64,000 bases of DNA from Roseateles sp. (GTDB taxonomy: Bacteria > Pseudomonadota > Gammaproteobacteria > Burkholderiales > Burkholderiaceae_C), in contig JAEUPJ010000061.1 of assembly GCA_016790285.1 (NCBI GenBank), positions 1 through 64,000 on the forward strand. The letters run 5' to 3'. Below the pieces are notes generated by a model, which had not been told where the DNA came from, did not search any database, and was given only the letters and a program-made list of their open reading frames with translations. Position 1 is the stretch's first letter. Every line of letters begins with the position of its first letter. The translations under genes were made by a program, and so were the position numbers. This document shows positions 1-8,739 of the stretch, in pieces.

Positions 1-31
1 CGAGGTCGATACCCACGGTCAGAATCGTCAT
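1..31 (-). CDS. IS110-family transposase, N-terminal fragment (runs off window)
   Basis: Read on the minus strand from the ATG at 31-29, the ten visible codons give MTILTVGIDL. This resembles the start of IS110-type DEDD transposases, where V-G-I-D leads into the first catalytic acidic residue of the RuvC-like fold. A purine-rich GGAAGGGG ribosome site lies just upstream (about 36-45 on the plus strand). The rest of the gene lies outside the window. The call rests on ten residues plus a ribosome site, so the family is tentative. Confidence 0.4.
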   Translation of the reverse strand, partial: MTILTVGIDL

Positions 32-312
32 GGACTTCCCCTTCCGAATGAGTTGATGAGAGATCGCACTTCCCATCGTGGCACTTGGTTGCCGTTTGCC
101 GCAATGCGGCTAGTTCGGGACGGGGAAGTCCCTTTCATTCGTTAGCCTGCACAAACACAGGGACAGGAAAACCCGCACGGTCGCCGAGAACACCTGCCCG
201 CAGGCGCCGCAGGCAGCCCATGCACCCCGCCGCCATCGGCCGCCGAGATCGCACGGCTATCCTTCCGGCCTGCCCTGCCGGCGCACAACCCGAGATCCCC
301 CAGCAGCCACCG
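32..312. other. Spacer between IS110-like gene and the two-component operon
   Basis: No gene supported. It holds an inverted pair (GGACTTCCCC at 32-41 and GGGGAAGTCC at 122-131) and a small hairpin GCCGC-AAT-GCGGC at 98-110. These may belong to the end of the insertion element. An open frame runs through 85-312 in phase with the downstream regulator, but its translation is low-complexity Arg/Pro and lies upstream of the receiver domain, so it is treated as non-coding. Confidence 0.4.
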
Positions 313-1652
<1,340 letters not shown>

Positions 1653-1656
<4 letters not shown>

Positions 1657-3020
1657 CGACCCTGTCGCTGCGTGCCCGCGCGCTGCTGGCCCTGGCCGCC
1701 GCGGCGGTCGTGCCGCCGCTGGTCATCCTGGGCGTGCGCCGCGCCGGGCTGGACGCAGGCCCGGCGCTGCTCGTGGCCATTCTCGTGATGCTGCCCCTCA
1801 TCGGCTGGCTCGCGGCCTTCTGGCTGTCGCCCCTGCTGCGCCTCACGCGCGCGCTGGAGGGCGCGGTGCTGAGCTACCGCGATGGCGACTTCAGCCTCAA
1901 CCTCGCACCGGACGGCCCGCGCGAACTCGCGCTGCTCACACGGCTGCACGCCGAGCTGGGCCTGGCGCTTCGCGAGCAGCGCCAGCACCTGGCGCAGCGC
2001 GAGCTGCTGCTGGACACCGTGGTGCAGAACACGCCCGTGGCGCTGGTGCTCACCGCCCCGAGCGAGCGCATCGCCATCGCCAACCTCGCCGCGCGCCAGC
2101 TGCTGGGCGACGGGCGCAGCCTCACCGGGCTGGACTTCGCCACCGTCATCGCCGGCCTGCCCGAGACACTGCGCGAGGCGCTCGCGGGTGATGGCGACCG
2201 GCTCTTCGCCGTGACGCTGCCTGACGGCTCCGAGGAAACTTTTCACCACAGCATGCGCACCTTCCGGCTGCAGGGCCAGCCGCACCGGCTGCGCCTGTTG
2301 CGGCGCATGACGCGGGAGCTGTCGCGCGCCGAAGTCGCGACCTGGAAGCGCGTCATCCGCGTGCTCAGCCACGAGCTGAACAACTCGCTGGCGCCGATCT
2401 CGTCATTGGCGCACAGCGGCGCGGAGCTGGCCAAGCGCGGCGACACCGAGCGGCTGCGCCAGGTGCTGGCGAGCATCGGCGAGCGCGCCACGCACCTGCA
2501 TGGCTTCCTGGCCGGGTATGCCAGCTTCGCCAAGCTGCCTTCGCCGCGGCGCGAGGCGGTGGCGTGGCCGGAGTTCCTCGCGCGGCTGGGCACGCTGGGC
2601 GAGTTCCGGCTGGCCGGCGCGGCGCCCGAGCGCCCGGGGTGGTTCGACCCGGCGCAGATCGAACAGGCACTGCTCAACCTCATCAAGAACGCCCACGAGT
2701 CGGGCAGCGACCCCGACGAAGTCCTGCTGCGCCTGCACGCCGAGGGGCCCGAGCTGCGCATCGAGGTGCTCGACCGGGGCCCCGGCATGAGCGAAGCGGT
2801 GCTGGCCCAGGCGCTGCTGCCCTTCTATTCCACCAAGCGCGCGGATGTCGGCTCCCAGGGCGGCACCGGACTGGGTCTCGCGCTGGCCCGCGAGATCGCC
2901 GAGGCGCACGACGGCCGCATCGCCCTGGCCAACCGGCGCAGCGGCGGGCTGCGTGTCACGCTGCGCCTGCCGCTGCCCGTCATCCCGACGAATAGGGATG
3001 GCAATCTGCAAGATTCGTGA
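1653..3020 (+). CDS. Membrane sensor histidine kinase (NtrY-like), partner of the preceding regulator
   Basis: 455 residues from a GTG that overlaps the regulator stop (GTGA), so the pair is translationally coupled. Two N-terminal hydrophobic helices (about 7-28 and 36-60), a HAMP-like stretch to about 115 and a PAS-like domain (about 118-205) precede the kinase core. The H-box is VLSHELNNSLAPIS with phosphorylated His240. The N-box reads NLIKNAHES, G1 DRGPGMS and G2 GTGLGLAL. The N-x-L-x-P-I-S H-box is typical of NtrY/NtrB-like kinases that pair with sigma54 activators. The signal sensed is unknown. Confidence 0.92.
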
Positions 3021-3099
3021 CAGACTGCTTCCCTTGTTTCAGGGGTCCGTCCTCCTGACCTCACCGGCCAGGCGGCCTCTGCGCACAGGAGTCGTCGTC

Positions 3100-4161
3100 A
3101 TGTCTCTCCGCATTGCCGCCCTGCTTGGTCTCTCCTGCCTGGCGCTGTCCGCGCAGGGTCAGTCGCAGTTCCGGCTCTATGCCGAGTCCTACGGCGGCTA
3201 CTACAACACCATCCAGACGACGAGCGCCGTCTTCGGCCTGGACGCCGGCGGCAACCCAAACACCGTCTACGGCTCCGTCGAGTACGGTTACGACTACCGC
3301 GCCGCCTCGGCCTTCAACCCGGGCATGCCTGTGCCCAACGTGACGGCCGGCGGGGTCTGGGCGGGTGACGCCAGCAAGGGCATGACCACCGTCACGACCA
3401 ACGCCTACGGCATGACCGACTGGGGCAGCAACCACGCCAGCGCGTCCACCTCGGGCTACACGCCCGTGACGGAGGATTACACCGGGCAGTTCGTGGTCGG
3501 CGGCAACACCTGGCCGATGCACGTGAAGAGCAGCACCACCAGCTACGCCGTCGGGCGCTCGGTCTGGGAGGAGCTCTACCAGATCGGCGGCGGCACCGGC
3601 ACCGGCCAGTTCACGGGCACCATCCACATCGACGGCACGCTCAGCGGCCCGCTGGGCGACGGCAAGGCGACGCTGGGCTGGTCGCTGCGCACCTTCTCGA
3701 ACCAGCTCGTCGCCTCCGTCTCCGCCACGTACGACGCGGCCTTGGACAGCTGGTCCATGGGCGTCTACAGCAACGGCGCGTGGAACTACACCTCGGGCAC
3801 CGGGTCGCTGACGGTCAACCAGGACGTCGTCGCCAGCTACAGCTTCACCTACGGCACGGCGCTCTACCTGCAGTCGGACCTGTTCACCAGCGTCAGCGGC
3901 AACGGCAGCGCCGACTTCTCCAACACGGTGCAGTTCACCGGCATGAAGCTGCCACAGGGCGCGGCGGTCTATGTGCTGTCGGGCGCGCGGGCGTCGGACT
4001 ACGGCATCAGCTTCGGCGGCGACGGCAGCGGCACCATCTGTGCGGACCTGGCCTGCGCCGTGGGCGCCACCCAGCCCATCCCCGAACCGGGCACCTACGC
4101 GATGCTCCTGGCCGGCCTGGGCGTGATCGGCTGGACGGCGCGCCGCCGCAGCCGCCGTTGA
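3100..4161 (+). CDS. PEP-CTERM sorting domain protein (hypothetical secreted)
   Basis: 353 residues: signal peptide at 1-22 (MSLRIAALLGLSCLALSAQG), a Gly/Ser/Thr/Tyr-rich beta-type exported body, and a C-terminal sorting signal PIPEPGTYAMLLAGLG...RRRSRR (PEP motif, hydrophobic helix, basic end). PEP-CTERM proteins are exosortase substrates, processed at the inner membrane and often part of extracellular matrix. No exosortase is in this window. The start at 3100 is chosen for the signal peptide and a nearby AGGAG. The body matches no enzyme family I recognise. Confidence 0.88.
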   Translation: MSLRIAALLGLSCLALSAQGQSQFRLYAESYGGYYNTIQTTSAVFGLDAGGNPNTVYGSVEYGYDYRAASAFNPGMPVPNVTAGGVWAGDASKGMTTVTTNAYGMTDWGSNHASASTSGYTPVTEDYTGQFVVGGNTWPMHVKSSTTSYAVGRSVWEELYQIGGGTGTGQFTGTIHIDGTLSGPLGDGKATLGWSLRTFSNQLVASVSATYDAALDSWSMGVYSNGAWNYTSGTGSLTVNQDVVASYSFTYGTALYLQSDLFTSVSGNGSADFSNTVQFTGMKLPQGAAVYVLSGARASDYGISFGGDGSGTICADLACAVGATQPIPEPGTYAMLLAGLGVIGWTARRRSRR

Positions 4162-4172
4162 CGTCCCGCCGC

Positions 4173-4198
4173 CCGGCCTGACCCGACCGGCAGGCCGG
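4173..4198 (+). terminator. Hairpin after first PEP-CTERM gene
   Basis: Perfect 8-bp stem CCGGCCTG / CAGGCCGG (4173-4180 with 4191-4198) and a 10-base loop, 12 bases after the stop. No T-run follows, so it is at best a weak or Rho-assisted terminator. Confidence 0.4.
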
Positions 4199-4255
4199 AG
4201 CGCACCGACCTTGTGCGCGTGAGCGAATCCTCGGCGGCCCCGACTCCGTCACATC

Positions 4256-4290
4256 GGGGGATGGCGTCCCCCTGGGGTCACCCCTAATAT
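4256..4290 (+). promoter_or_regulatory. Palindromes and TAATAT box upstream of the pseudokinase gene
   Basis: GGGGGA-TGGCG-TCCCCC (4256-4272) is followed directly by GGGGTCACCCC (about 4274-4284) and a -10-like TAATAT (4285-4290). The box lies only 8 bases before the ATG at 4299 and no Shine-Dalgarno sequence is present, which fits a leaderless transcript. The palindromes would occupy the spacer and -35 zone, as an operator would. Confidence 0.35.
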
Positions 4291-4298
4291 GCGTCGCC

Positions 4299-5330
4299 AT
4301 GCGCATGCCCAACCTGTCATTGCCGCCCCCGGCTGCCGCCGCTCCGCTGGAGCAAGGCCAGGCCCTGGGCGTGTGGCGGCTGATCAAGCCCCTGCCCGAC
4401 GGTGAACAAGCCCACGCCGGGCAGTGGTACAGCGCGCACCACAGCATGGCGACCGAAGAGCAGGCCGCCGTGCTGGTGCTGGACCGCAGCGACCAGGGCG
4501 CGGGCGTCATGCTCCGCTACGCCGACCAGGCCGGCGACCTGGGCAAGCTGCAGCACCCCCAGATCGCCGTGCCCAGCGACAGCGGCGTCACACCCGACGC
4601 CCACCCCTACCTGATCGTGGAAGGCACGCACGGCGAACCGCTGCTGCCCCGGCTGCAGCAGCTCGGCCTGCGCGAGCGCATCGAGCTGCTGGTGCAGCTG
4701 TGCGAGGCGCTGCGCTCGGCCCACCAGCAGGGCTTCCTGCTGGCCGAGATCGACCCGGCCATGATCTGGCTCGACCCCGAGGGCAAGCTGCGCCTGATGG
4801 GCCTGGGCCTGACCCGCATCCCCGACCCCACCGACCCCTTCGACCGCGGCCTGAGCCTGGGCGCTTCGCCCGCCTTCGTCGCCCCCGAGCGGCGCAACGG
4901 CGAGCCGCCGAGCCTGGCCAGCGAGGTCTATGGCCTGGGCGCCCTGGCCCGCGTGTTCGTCTGCGGCTGGGAAGACACGCCCAAGGGCCTGGCGCCGCTG
5001 CGCGGCAGCGCGGGCGACCTGTGGCCCCTGCTCAAGGAAGCGCAGCAGATCAAGCTCGACACCATCCTGCGCGGCGCCATGGCCGAGTCCGCGGAGCTGC
5101 GCACGCGCGGCGCCGAAGGCCTGGCCGACGAACTCCGCGAATGGCTGGGCCTGAGCCCGCAGCGCAGCGTGCTGGCGGCCCCCGCCCAGCGTGCGGCGGG
5201 CTCGCCCGCCTGGTGGAAGCGCTGGCTGTGGCTGGGCGCGGCCGCCGGCATCGGCCTGCTGGTCATGGCCGCAGGGCGGCCCGACCCGACCCCCTCCACC
5301 GCCAGCGCCACCACGCACGTACCGGGCTGA
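4299..5330 (+). CDS. Ser/Thr-kinase-fold pseudokinase with C-terminal membrane anchor
   Basis: 343 residues. A protein-kinase-like fold (about 25-290) is recognised from order and spacing: N-lobe LGVWRLIKPL, an LRERIELLVQLCEALRSAHQ helix as in bacterial Hanks kinases, then AEIDPAMIWL where HRDLKPxNIL is expected, LMGLGLT where DFG is expected, VAPERR (the APE motif) and EVYGLG (normally DVYSLG). The ATP-anchoring Lys, the catalytic Asp and the metal-binding Asp are all absent. One transmembrane helix lies near 310-328 with a short tail. It is probably a scaffold or sensor rather than an enzyme. It sits between two PEP-CTERM genes. A second in-frame ATG at 4305 is an alternative start. Confidence 0.7.
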   Translation: MRMPNLSLPPPAAAAPLEQGQALGVWRLIKPLPDGEQAHAGQWYSAHHSMATEEQAAVLVLDRSDQGAGVMLRYADQAGDLGKLQHPQIAVPSDSGVTPDAHPYLIVEGTHGEPLLPRLQQLGLRERIELLVQLCEALRSAHQQGFLLAEIDPAMIWLDPEGKLRLMGLGLTRIPDPTDPFDRGLSLGASPAFVAPERRNGEPPSLASEVYGLGALARVFVCGWEDTPKGLAPLRGSAGDLWPLLKEAQQIKLDTILRGAMAESAELRTRGAEGLADELREWLGLSPQRSVLAAPAQRAAGSPAWWKRWLWLGAAAGIGLLVMAAGRPDPTPSTASATTHVPG

Positions 5331-5442
5331 CACCGCCCGCGCCGTGGGGCGGCGCACCACTTGTTTCTGGGGAATGTGTGGGGATGCGCGCCGGGCAGGC
5401 CTCGGCAACAATGCGCGCCTTCACCCCCTTGCGGAGGCTCCC

Positions 5443-6066
5443 ATGGTCACCTCGCTGCGCGCTTCCCTCATCGCCCTGGGCACGGCCCTGCCCCTGGTTG
5501 CCACGGCGGCCGGCTTCAACGCCGACGCCGAAGGCTGGACGACGACCAACGGCGGCGTCCAGACCTGGGTGGCCACCGGCGGCAACGGGGGCGGCTGGCT
5601 CCGCGTGGCCGATGACACCGGCGACGACTTCCTGCTCAACGCCCCGGTGGCCTGGCTTGGCAACTGGTCGGGCTACCTGGGTGGCACGCTGTCCTTCGAC
5701 GCGCTCAACGCCAACGGCGAGTCGCCCGACTGGGCGCCCTTCGGCGAGGTGACGCTGACCGGCACGGCCGGCACCGTGGTGCTGGACGCCGTCGCCGCCA
5801 ACAGCCCGCCAGCCGACGGCCAATGGCACCGCTACAGCGTGCTGCTGTCGCCCGCGGCCGGCTGGACGGGCAGCGCCTCGCTGGCCGCCGTGCTCGCCAA
5901 CGTGACGAGCCTCACCATCAAGGGCGAGTTCCACGCGGGTGTGAGCGAAGTCGTGGGCATGGACAACATCGAGGTGACGGCGGTGCCGGAGCCGGCCAGC
6001 GTGGCCCTGCTGCTCGGCGGCCTCGGCGCGTTGGGCCTGCGGGCCGCGCTGCGGCGCAAACGCTGA
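5443..6066 (+). CDS. PEP-CTERM protein with laminin-B-like domain
   Basis: 207 residues: signal peptide (ASLIALGTALPLVATAA), then a beta-sandwich-like body beginning FNADAEGWTT with the spaced aromatics and the WLGNWSGYLGGTLSFD pattern seen in laminin-B/carbohydrate-binding-like domains of secreted bacterial proteins. It ends in VPEPASVALLLGG...RRKR, a PEP-CTERM signal. A GGAGG-type ribosome site precedes the ATG. The stop TGA overlaps the ATG of the large ligase-like gene (TGATG at 6064-6068), so the two are translationally coupled. Confidence 0.86.
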   Translation: MVTSLRASLIALGTALPLVATAAGFNADAEGWTTTNGGVQTWVATGGNGGGWLRVADDTGDDFLLNAPVAWLGNWSGYLGGTLSFDALNANGESPDWAPFGEVTLTGTAGTVVLDAVAANSPPADGQWHRYSVLLSPAAGWTGSASLAAVLANVTSLTIKGEFHAGVSEVVGMDNIEVTAVPEPASVALLLGGLGALGLRAALRRKR

Positions 6067-8669
6067 TGGCCGCCGTCGGCACCCAACCCGCCGCCGCGGG
6101 CCTGACGAGCCTGGGCGAGTTCAAGCTCAACCTGCCGGCAACGCGGCGCCAGTGGCTGGCCCTGGTCGCCGGGCTGGCGCTCGGTGGCATCGGCGCCGAA
6201 CTGGCCTGGCATCACCCGCTGTCGGGGGCTGTGGCGCTGGCGGCCTTCGGCCTGGCCGTGCTGCTGGCCGCGGTCCTGTGGGTCAGGACGCCCGCGCTGC
6301 TGCTCGCCCCCGTGCCTCTCATCGGCCTGGCGCCGTGGACGGGCTGGATCACGTTCGAGGAGCTGGACCTGCTCGTCCTGGCCTGCGGCTGCGGCGGCTA
6401 CCTGGCCTATGCGCTGCAGCTCAACGCGCGCGACCGGGCGCCGGCCTGGCGCCACGGCCTCGTGTACTCGCCCGCCGTGCTGATGCTGATCGCGGGGCTC
6501 GCCCTCTCCACGGCCTGGAGCATCAAGCGCGGGTTTGCCGATGCCGGCGGCTTCAGCTTCGGCTGGTTCCACGGCTATCACGAGGCCATGAACTCGGTGC
6601 GCAATGGCAAGGCGCTGTTCCTGGTGCTGGCGCTGCTGCCGCTGTGGACGGCGGCCGCGGCGGCCCGCCCGCGGGGCTTCTCGCGCGCGCTGCTGCTGGG
6701 CCTGGTGCTGGCGCTGGCCGGCGGCAGTGCGGCCGCGCTCTGGGAGCGCCTGGCCTACACGGGGCTGCTGGACTTCTCCACCGACTACCGCACCACCGCC
6801 CTCTTCTGGGAGATGCACGTCGGCGGCGCGGCACTGGACGGCTTCCTGGTGCTGACCCTGCCGTTTGCGCTGCTGGCGCTGCTGCGCACGCGCTCGCCGT
6901 GGCGCTTCGCCATCGGCCTGGTCATTGCACTGCTGGCGGCGTACGCCTGCCTCACCACCTTCTCGCGCGGCGTCTACCTCGCGCTGCCGCTGGCCCTGGT
7001 GCCCATGGTGCTGCTGGCCGACGCGCAACGCCGCCGCGCGGCGGCCTCCGGCCTGGAGAGCAGCCACCTCGAGAGCACGCTAGGCCCGGTGGACGCCCCG
7101 CTGCCCCGCCTGGCCAAGGTCGGGGCGCTGGCGATGGCAGCCGCCTTCGCGCTGGCAGCGGCGCTCGTCTTCGGAGGCGGCGGCTACCGCGGGTTGCTGG
7201 CGCTCTTCTTCGTGCTCGTGGTGCTGCTGACCATGCCCGCGAGCCTGTGGCTGCCGAGCCTGGGCCAGCGGCTGACGGCGCTCGTCATGGGCGCGCTGCT
7301 GGCGCTGCTGCTGGGCGGGGCGAGCTGGGCGCTGTCCATGGCAGTTCCGAAGGCCGCCTACGTGCTCAATGCCGTGGCCGTGGCCTGCTGCGCGTTGCTG
7401 CGCTGGCGGGACGAGCCCGGCGTCAACCGCCCCATCTACGTGCTGCTGGTGAGCACGGCCTGGTTGTGGCTGCTGGCCACCATGGTCATCGTGGCGGACT
7501 ACTGGGGCGGCACGTCGGGCCGCTGGACCTCACTGGCGGCCGGCCTGGCGCTGGCCGGCGTCTGGGCGGCGATGCTGCTGGAGCCGCGGCTGTGGCCGCT
7601 GCAAGGCGCCGGCCACAGCGGCAAGGCCGGCTGGCGCAAGCGCGCCCTGCTGGTGGCGGGCCTGGTGATGGTGATGGGCATCGTCGCCGCACTGGGCGGC
7701 GGCGGCTACCTGCGCGACCGCGTGGCCACCTGGAAGGAAGACGGCCAGACGCGCCTGACGCATTGGCGCGAGGGCCTGCGCCTGCTGCACGGCGGGCGCC
7801 AGTGGCTGCTGGGCAAGGGCACGGGCCGCTTCGTGCCCAACAACTTCTACGACGGCCCCATCAGCAGCCAGGTCGGCGACTACCGGCTGCGCACCGACGA
7901 AGCCGAGTCCTTCCTCGCCATGGCCGCGGGCAAGCACCTGCTGGGCCGCGGCGAGCAGTTCCGCGTGAGCCAGCGCATCGCGCCGCCCGCGCCCGGGCCG
8001 GTGACGATCACGCTGGTGCACCGCACGGCCGCCGAGGCCATCCTGGGCCTGGAGATCTGCGAGAAGAACCTGATCTACCCGGACAACTGCAGCGGCACCA
8101 ACGTGTCGCTCAAGCCCCAGCGCGGCGAGGACGACGCAGCCACCGGCCCCGGCGCGTGGCAGACCAGCCAGATCCGGATCGGCCCGGTGCCACGCCTGGG
8201 CGGCGACTGGTGGGCGCCGCGCTTCGTCACCTTCTCGATGGCGCTGGACACCCGCGGCGCGCGCGTGGACGTGAGCCGCATCGGCATGCAGGACGCGCAG
8301 GGCCGCGCGCTGCTGGCCAACGGCGACTTCAACCGCGAGATGGCGCACTGGTTCTTCTCCAGCGACCGCCATCACCTGCCCTGGCACATCAAGAACGCCG
8401 CCCTGCACGTGCTGTTCGAGCAGGGGCTCGTGGGCCTGGCCCTGCTGGGCAGCGCCTACCTGCTGGCCCTGGCGCGGCTGAGCTTCGGCCGCGGGCGTGA
8501 CCACCCGCTGGCACCCGCGATCGTGGCCGCGCTGATCGGCTTCGGCGTGGTCGGCGCCTTCGACAGCCTGCTGGACGCGCCGCGCATCGGCTTCGTGTTC
8601 TTCACGCTGCTGCTGCTGGGCCTGGGGCTGCGCGCCCTGCCGGGTGAGGGCGTGGCCCGGGTGGCCTGA
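6066..8669 (+). CDS. Large O-antigen ligase/polymerase-like membrane protein
   Basis: 867 residues, twice the size of a usual Wzy/WaaL protein. Some 12 or more hydrophobic helices fill residues 25-590, with an intra-membrane-loop motif TTFSRGVYLALPL typical of the O-antigen ligase family, and later HWREGLRLLHGG and GKGTGRFVPNN. A soluble segment at about 625-790 looks like a periplasmic beta-sandwich (VTITLVHRTAAE, LLANGDFN), followed by two or more terminal helices. Likely role: polymerising or transferring a surface glycan. Coupling to a PEP-CTERM gene suggests action on, or alongside, an exosortase-sorted surface protein (inference). Confidence 0.78.
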   Translation: MAAVGTQPAAAGLTSLGEFKLNLPATRRQWLALVAGLALGGIGAELAWHHPLSGAVALAAFGLAVLLAAVLWVRTPALLLAPVPLIGLAPWTGWITFEELDLLVLACGCGGYLAYALQLNARDRAPAWRHGLVYSPAVLMLIAGLALSTAWSIKRGFADAGGFSFGWFHGYHEAMNSVRNGKALFLVLALLPLWTAAAAARPRGFSRALLLGLVLALAGGSAAALWERLAYTGLLDFSTDYRTTALFWEMHVGGAALDGFLVLTLPFALLALLRTRSPWRFAIGLVIALLAAYACLTTFSRGVYLALPLALVPMVLLADAQRRRAAASGLESSHLESTLGPVDAPLPRLAKVGALAMAAAFALAAALVFGGGGYRGLLALFFVLVVLLTMPASLWLPSLGQRLTALVMGALLALLLGGASWALSMAVPKAAYVLNAVAVACCALLRWRDEPGVNRPIYVLLVSTAWLWLLATMVIVADYWGGTSGRWTSLAAGLALAGVWAAMLLEPRLWPLQGAGHSGKAGWRKRALLVAGLVMVMGIVAALGGGGYLRDRVATWKEDGQTRLTHWREGLRLLHGGRQWLLGKGTGRFVPNNFYDGPISSQVGDYRLRTDEAESFLAMAAGKHLLGRGEQFRVSQRIAPPAPGPVTITLVHRTAAEAILGLEICEKNLIYPDNCSGTNVSLKPQRGEDDAATGPGAWQTSQIRIGPVPRLGGDWWAPRFVTFSMALDTRGARVDVSRIGMQDAQGRALLANGDFNREMAHWFFSSDRHHLPWHIKNAALHVLFEQGLVGLALLGSAYLLALARLSFGRGRDHPLAPAIVAALIGFGVVGAFDSLLDAPRIGFVFFTLLLLGLGLRALPGEGVARVA

Positions 8670-8739
8670 GCCCTGCCCGGGGGCCGGCGGGGCCCGAAGC
8701 CGGGCCGGTGGCACGGCTCCGCGAGAATGCAGGGCTCCG

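Noticed and set aside
79-92. TGGCACTTGGTTGC, resembling a sigma-54 -24/-12 promoter upstream of the sigma-54 regulator
   Set aside because: The GG to GC spacing is 9 bases rather than the strict 10, and it lies 220 bases before the start.
85-312. In-frame N-terminal extension of the response regulator
   Set aside because: Low-complexity Arg/Pro-rich translation before a canonical receiver start; the gene is annotated from 313.
5832-7067. Antisense frames over the O-antigen-ligase-like gene
   Set aside because: Gln/Arg/Ala/His-rich, no start context and no motif.
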